Assembly: GCA_002431345.1 (NCBI GenBank) | Contig: DJEN01000070.1 | Span: 516 to 9,613 of the forward strand | Length of the DNA: 9,098 nucleotides | Direction: 5' to 3' | DNA from: Megasphaera sp. UBA5897 | GTDB taxonomy: Bacteria; Bacillota; Negativicutes; Veillonellales; Megasphaeraceae | In this document: in pieces, positions 6,064 through 9,098 of the stretch | Numbering within the stretch: position 1 is the stretch's first letter | Layout: the number at the start of each line of letters is the position of its first letter | Notes under the pieces: model-generated | The model's input: the letters and a program-made list of their open reading frames with translations, nothing else | Told to the model about the DNA's origin: nothing | The model's database searches: none | Position numbers and translations under genes: made by a program

Positions 6064-7365
6064 TTAGCGAATAGATACGTCTTCCCCAGCGAGGATTTTT
6101 TTCATCGTCCGTGCCGGACACATTTTACCGCACATCGTGCAGGTACCTTCACATTCCGGTTTGCTGGATTCATAGTAACGGCGTGCTTTTTCCGGGTCAA
6201 TAGACAAGGAAATCATTTTGTCAAAATCTACATCGACACGGGCTTTGCTCATAGCGTCATCCCATTCCTGTGCCCCCGGAATACCTTTTGCCAAGTCAGC
6301 AGCATGGGCAGCAATGCGGGCAGCAATAATCCCTTCTTTAACATCATCTACATCAGGGAGACGGAGATGTTCAGCCGGTGTAACATAGCAAAGGAAATCG
6401 GCACCGCAGGAACCGGCAATCGCACCGCCAATAGCACTGGTAATATGGTCATAGCCCGGTGCAATATCCGTAACCAATGGTCCTAATACATAGAACGGTG
6501 CGCCGTGGCAAAGGCGTTTTTCAATCTTCATGTTGGCAGCGATTTCTGTCAATACCATATGGCCCGGGCCTTCAATCATGACTTGTACATTGTGTTCCCA
6601 AGCCCGTTTCGTCAATTCGCCGAGCGTAATCAATTCTTCAATCTGAGCAGCGTCTGTCGAGTCATGTGTACAGCCAGGACGGCAGGCATCGCCAAGGCTC
6701 AGCGTAACGTCATATTTTTCACAAATATCCAGCAAACGGTCGTACTGTTCATAGAACGGGTTTTCCTGGTTGTTCATTTCCATCCAGGCAAACAGCAGCG
6801 AACCGCCGCGGGATACGACATTGGTCAGACGCGGGTTGCGTTTGATGCGTTCTGCAGTCTTGCGGTTCATGCCGCAGTGAATGGTCATGAAATCTACGCC
6901 GTCTTCTGCATGCTGTTCGACAACAGAGAAAAATTCATCAGCCGTAATATCTTTCAAGTCTTTATCCAGCATACCAACAGCATCATACATCGGAACCGTG
7001 CCAATCATAGCCGTAGACATACCTACGAGTTTGCGGCGGAATTCCCGTGTTTTGCCAAAGTTACTCAAATCCATGATAGCTTCGGCTTTCATGTTGATTG
7101 CATTCTGTACTTTTTCCAATTCTTCTTCGTGGTTGTTGTGTTCCGGAGAAACGCCGAGGTTGACGTTGATTTTGGTGCGGCAGTCCTGGCCGACAGCTTC
7201 CGGAGACAAGCTCGTGTGCAGTTTGTTGGCAGGAATAGCTACTTTGCCTTCTGCAATAAGCTGCATCAATTTTTCCATCGGCATTTTTTCTTTTTCTGCG
7301 ACAATTTTCATCTGCAGCGTAACAATCCCCTTACGGGCAGCATCCATTTGTGTTGTGTAATCCAT
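6064..7365 (-). CDS. thiC: Phosphomethylpyrimidine (HMP-P) synthase ThiC
   Basis: ThiC is the radical-SAM enzyme that rearranges aminoimidazole ribotide into hydroxymethylpyrimidine phosphate, the pyrimidine half of thiamine. Starting at ATG 7365 (AGGAGGA at 7380-7374, 8 nt upstream) gives 433 residues, the short form usual in anaerobes and archaea, lacking the N-terminal extension of the E. coli enzyme (about 630 residues). A longer in-frame reading to 7440 would run back into the riboswitch terminator and is rejected. Family blocks include MDYTTQMDAARKG (1-13), MTIHCGMNRKT (160-170), SRGGSL (185-190), SLGDACRPGC (223-232), MIEGPGHM (263-270) and DHITSAIGGA (306-315). The Fe-S cluster motif near the C-terminus is C409-x2-C412-x3-C416, one residue shorter than the C-x2-C-x4-C of the long forms. 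It is controlled by an upstream TPP riboswitch. No other thi gene is in the window. Confidence 0.97.
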   Translation of the reverse strand: MDYTTQMDAARKGIVTLQMKIVAEKEKMPMEKLMQLIAEGKVAIPANKLHTSLSPEAVGQDCRTKINVNLGVSPEHNNHEEELEKVQNAINMKAEAIMDLSNFGKTREFRRKLVGMSTAMIGTVPMYDAVGMLDKDLKDITADEFFSVVEQHAEDGVDFMTIHCGMNRKTAERIKRNPRLTNVVSRGGSLLFAWMEMNNQENPFYEQYDRLLDICEKYDVTLSLGDACRPGCTHDSTDAAQIEELITLGELTKRAWEHNVQVMIEGPGHMVLTEIAANMKIEKRLCHGAPFYVLGPLVTDIAPGYDHITSAIGGAIAGSCGADFLCYVTPAEHLRLPDVDDVKEGIIAARIAAHAADLAKGIPGAQEWDDAMSKARVDVDFDKMISLSIDPEKARRYYESSKPECEGTCTMCGKMCPARTMKKILAGEDVSIR

Positions 7366-7414
7366 GAGTAAAATCCTCCTAACCATAAAAACAACATAGC
7401 AACAAAAAGAACAT

Positions 7415-7444
7415 AAAAAAAAGCTCACCCTCACAGGCAAGCTT
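7415..7444 (-). terminator. Riboswitch-controlled terminator (expression platform)
   Basis: On the minus strand, AAGCTTGCC (7444-7436) pairs with 7429-7421 in a 9-bp stem with two G-U pairs, followed by a run of eight T (7422-7415). It sits 35 nt before the thiC ribosome-binding site and directly after the TPP aptamer, so it should stop transcription when TPP is bound. Confidence 0.88.
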
Positions 7445-7455
7445 CATGCACTGTC

Positions 7456-7544
7456 AGCTTCCCTACGTCGGCATTATCCGAATCAGGTAAAAAAGGGACC
7501 AGTGCCAATCCAAACACTATCTCAGCCATACAGCGCCCCTAGCT
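7456..7544 (-). promoter_or_regulatory. TPP (thiamine pyrophosphate) riboswitch aptamer
   Basis: On the minus strand all the conserved TPP (thi-box) elements appear in order: AGGGGCGC (7540-7533), GGCTGAGAT (7527-7519), ACCTGATT (7488-7481), GGATAATGCC (7479-7470) and GTAGGGAAGC (7466-7457). Helix P1 is formed by AGCT (7544-7541) and AGCT (7459-7456). The 3' P1 strand lies in GGGAAGCT (7463-7456), which is complementary at 7 of 8 positions to AGCTTGCC (7443-7436) in the terminator stem. This suggests a classic switch: without TPP these pair as antiterminator and thiC is made; with TPP, P1 closes and the terminator forms. The alternative pairing is my inference; the aptamer itself is certain by sequence. 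Confidence 0.96.
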
Positions 7545-7563
7545 TTATATTCTCTTTATGTCC

Positions 7564-7592
7564 ATTATAGTACATATTGCATCATAATGCAA
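7564..7592 (-). promoter_or_regulatory. Promoter of the TPP-controlled thiC transcript
   Basis: On the minus strand, TTGCAT (7592-7587), a 17-nt spacer and TATAAT (7569-7564) predict a start about 15-20 nt before the aptamer. The -35 is one half of an inverted repeat, TTGCAT-N4-ATGCAA (7577-7592), which may be an operator or coincidence. Confidence 0.78.
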
Positions 7593-7617
7593 CTCATACG
7601 CCCTGTACGGAAATGGT

Positions 7618-7863
7618 TTAGCAGCAATCTGCGCGGTACTGCACGGCTTCATCATAGGGCAGGATGGCAACTGAAAACGGCAAGGACTGCAGGATATCTC
7701 GTGTCATCGCTGCCGTATCCGCCGTAGTCCGTACAAAGCCTACGCCGGCTTTGCCGTCCAGTGCCGTAACGACGCCCAAGTATTCATAGCCTTCTATAAT
7801 GCGTGTGACAAACGTCATTTCACTGGGCGGAATGCGAAAATACACCCATTCCGGATCAAGCAT
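7618..7863 (-). CDS. DUF4911 family small protein
   Basis: This 81-residue soluble protein has the pattern I associate with DUF4911: the YFRIPPSEMTFVTRIIEGYE block (8-27), then LGVVTALDGKAGVGFVRTT and a C-terminal LQSLPFSVAILPYDE. It looks like a small alpha/beta fold with no catalytic motif visible. Its function is unknown. It starts inside the end of the U32 gene (8-nt overlap, ATGCTTGA), with a good ribosome-binding site GGGAGGTGG within the U32 coding sequence, so translation is likely coupled. DUF4911 genes next to U32 peptidases are, to my recollection, common in Clostridia and Negativicutes, suggesting a role alongside the U32 protein; that is inference. No clear terminator lies between its stop and the thiC promoter, so some read-through into the riboswitch is possible. 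Confidence 0.8.
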   Translation of the reverse strand: MLDPEWVYFRIPPSEMTFVTRIIEGYEYLGVVTALDGKAGVGFVRTTADTAAMTRDILQSLPFSVAILPYDEAVQYRADCC

Positions 7864-9088
7864 GGCGGGCCACCTCCCGGCGCATCATGCTGTAAGGTTC
7901 CAGCGGCGTATCCATATATATGCCTACCAGCTGCTGGGGATGACGTGCTGCATCCAAGTCCTGCCCGTTGTCATCGACAATTCGCTGAATCGTATGCTGA
8001 ACCAGCGTGCCTTTAGGCTGCAAAAATTCTACGGTCTGCCCCAGTTTAAAATAGTTGCGCTGTTCTATCCAGGCAATATGCCGCTCTGCATCATAAGACC
8101 GAACCATGCCGATAAATTCATGAGTCTGCGTATTGCTGGAATGGCTGTACACCTGGTCAGCTTCAGTCGGGCGCGATACGGAAAAGCCGCGCGTATAAGG
8201 ACGGTGCGAAATTTTTTCCAGCTCGGCGACCCATTCCGGCAGTACACGGAAATGCTGGGGATCTCTTTCATAGGCATCCAGTGCCTGTCTGTATACTTTA
8301 ACGACTGTGGCAACATAGTGTGCGCTCTTCATCCGGCCTTCAATTTTCAAACTGCTAAGGCCTGCCTGATATAAATCAGGAATATACGGCAGCAGGCACA
8401 AATCCTTGGAATTGAAGATGTACGTTCCCCGTTCATCTTCTACGACAGGAAAATACTGTCCCGGCCGTTTTTCTTCGACGACATTGTATTTAAAGCGGCA
8501 GCACTGCACGCACTGGCCGCGGTTGGAATCCCGGTTCTGCGTAAAATAGTTGCTGAGAAGGCAGCGGCCTGAATAGGAAATACACATTGCACCATGAACA
8601 AAACCTTCCAATTCAACAGGCACTGCATCATGAATTTCTTTTATATCTTTCAGACTCACTTCTCTGGCCATGACGACCCGTTTGGCTCCATTATCATACC
8701 AAAATTTAGCCGACGCCCAGTTTGTCGTGTTGGCCTGCGTCGAAATATGAATCGGCAAATCCGGTACGACTTGCCGGGCAATGCTGAAAATTCCCGGGTC
8801 AGCAATTAAGATGGCATCCGCATGAATATCATACAAATACCTCAAATAATCAGGCAGTCCTTTTAAATCTGCATTGTGCGGGAAAATATTCACGGTGACG
8901 TGGACTCGTTTTCCCAGCGAATGGGCATAGGCAACAGCCTCTTTTAATTCTTCTTCCGAAAAATTATCGCTGAAAGCCCGCAGCCCAAAGGATTTACCAC
9001 CTAAATAAACGGCGTCAGCCCCATATAAAAAAGCCAATTTCATTTTATCCATATTACCGGCCGGTGCCAGCAGTTCCATCTTTTGCAT
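7856..9088 (-). CDS. U32-family protein, probable prephenate-dependent tRNA uridine(34) hydroxylase (TrhP/YrrO type)
   Basis: The 410-residue protein is annotated as peptidase U32, but characterised relatives (E. coli TrhP/YegQ, B. subtilis YrrN/YrrO) support 5-hydroxyuridine formation at tRNA position 34 using prephenate. Visible features are MELLAPAGNMDKMKLAFLYG (4-23), the U32 signature EGFVHGAMCISYSGRCLLSN (161-180), and the four conserved cysteines C169, C176, C193 and C197 (C196 is extra), spaced as in TrhP and probably binding an Fe-S cluster. SLKIEGRMKS is also conserved, followed by a C-terminal beta-barrel-like region. Its length is near YrrO (about 420) and shorter than YegQ (about 450). 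RlhA, acting on 23S rRNA, is much longer and less likely. ATG 9088 gives the usual N-terminus; only 10 bases upstream are visible, with no ribosome-binding site, and a second ATG lies at codon 4. It overlaps the DUF4911 gene downstream. Confidence 0.88.
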   Translation of the reverse strand: MQKMELLAPAGNMDKMKLAFLYGADAVYLGGKSFGLRAFSDNFSEEELKEAVAYAHSLGKRVHVTVNIFPHNADLKGLPDYLRYLYDIHADAILIADPGIFSIARQVVPDLPIHISTQANTTNWASAKFWYDNGAKRVVMAREVSLKDIKEIHDAVPVELEGFVHGAMCISYSGRCLLSNYFTQNRDSNRGQCVQCCRFKYNVVEEKRPGQYFPVVEDERGTYIFNSKDLCLLPYIPDLYQAGLSSLKIEGRMKSAHYVATVVKVYRQALDAYERDPQHFRVLPEWVAELEKISHRPYTRGFSVSRPTEADQVYSHSSNTQTHEFIGMVRSYDAERHIAWIEQRNYFKLGQTVEFLQPKGTLVQHTIQRIVDDNGQDLDAARHPQQLVGIYMDTPLEPYSMMRREVARHA

Positions 9089-9098
9089 GTTCGTTTTT

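Noticed and set aside
6505..7371. Long plus-strand frame (288 codons) opposite thiC
   Set aside because: Antisense shadow of a highly conserved gene; no family resemblance and phenylalanine-rich composition.
6064..7440. Longer 458-residue reading of ThiC
   Set aside because: The extra 25 codons would start inside the riboswitch terminator; ATG 7365 has a strong AGGAGGA and the family-typical N-terminus.
1..9098. tRNA or rRNA genes, insertion sequences, or phage integration sites
   Set aside because: No cloverleaf, conserved rRNA block, transposase or integrase sequence was seen on either strand.

Overview
This 9.1 kb window looks like ordinary chromosome from an anaerobic Firmicute. I suspect Negativicutes (Veillonellaceae/Megasphaera-like), from moderate base composition, the short anaerobe-type ThiC, and a U32 peptidase gene overlapping a DUF4911 gene. 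This assignment is inference; no rRNA or marker comparison was possible.

Left end (1-310): the edge of a CRISPR array, one full and one truncated repeat around a single spacer. On the minus strand the repeat ends in an ACGGAAA-type tag with a CCCC/GGGG stem, as in type III-A repeats. That makes 96-297 the leader, with a minus-strand promoter pointing into the array. Next (311-1675, minus) is a membrane-anchored diguanylate cyclase with intact GGDEF active site and I-site. The promoter block in the leader recurs about 1.73 kb away at 1972-2025, on the far side of the cyclase gene (44 of 54 bases identical, no gaps). Between the cyclase and this second copy is about 300 bp of non-coding or relic sequence.

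Middle (2039-5974): an NRAMP-type Mn/Fe transporter gene (plus) converges on an Rrf2-family, probably Fe-S-binding, regulator gene (minus), with a strong hairpin between them. After an AT-rich gap comes prfC (peptide chain release factor 3, plus) with its own good promoter, ending at a long bidirectional terminator.

Right part (6000-9088, all minus): thiC (HMP-P synthase of thiamine biosynthesis), preceded by a complete TPP riboswitch with a terminator and a plausible antiterminator, behind a near-consensus promoter. Upstream lie a DUF4911 gene and a U32-family gene of the TrhP/YrrO type, overlapping by 8 nt and probably translationally coupled.

Functional themes are metal handling and Fe-S sensing (NRAMP, Rrf2), thiamine synthesis under TPP control, translation (RF3, probable tRNA U34 hydroxylation) and c-di-GMP signalling beside a CRISPR leader. 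I see no clearly novel multi-gene system. The least explained signal is the duplicated leader/promoter block flanking the cyclase gene, with small relic-like reading frames downstream of each copy.
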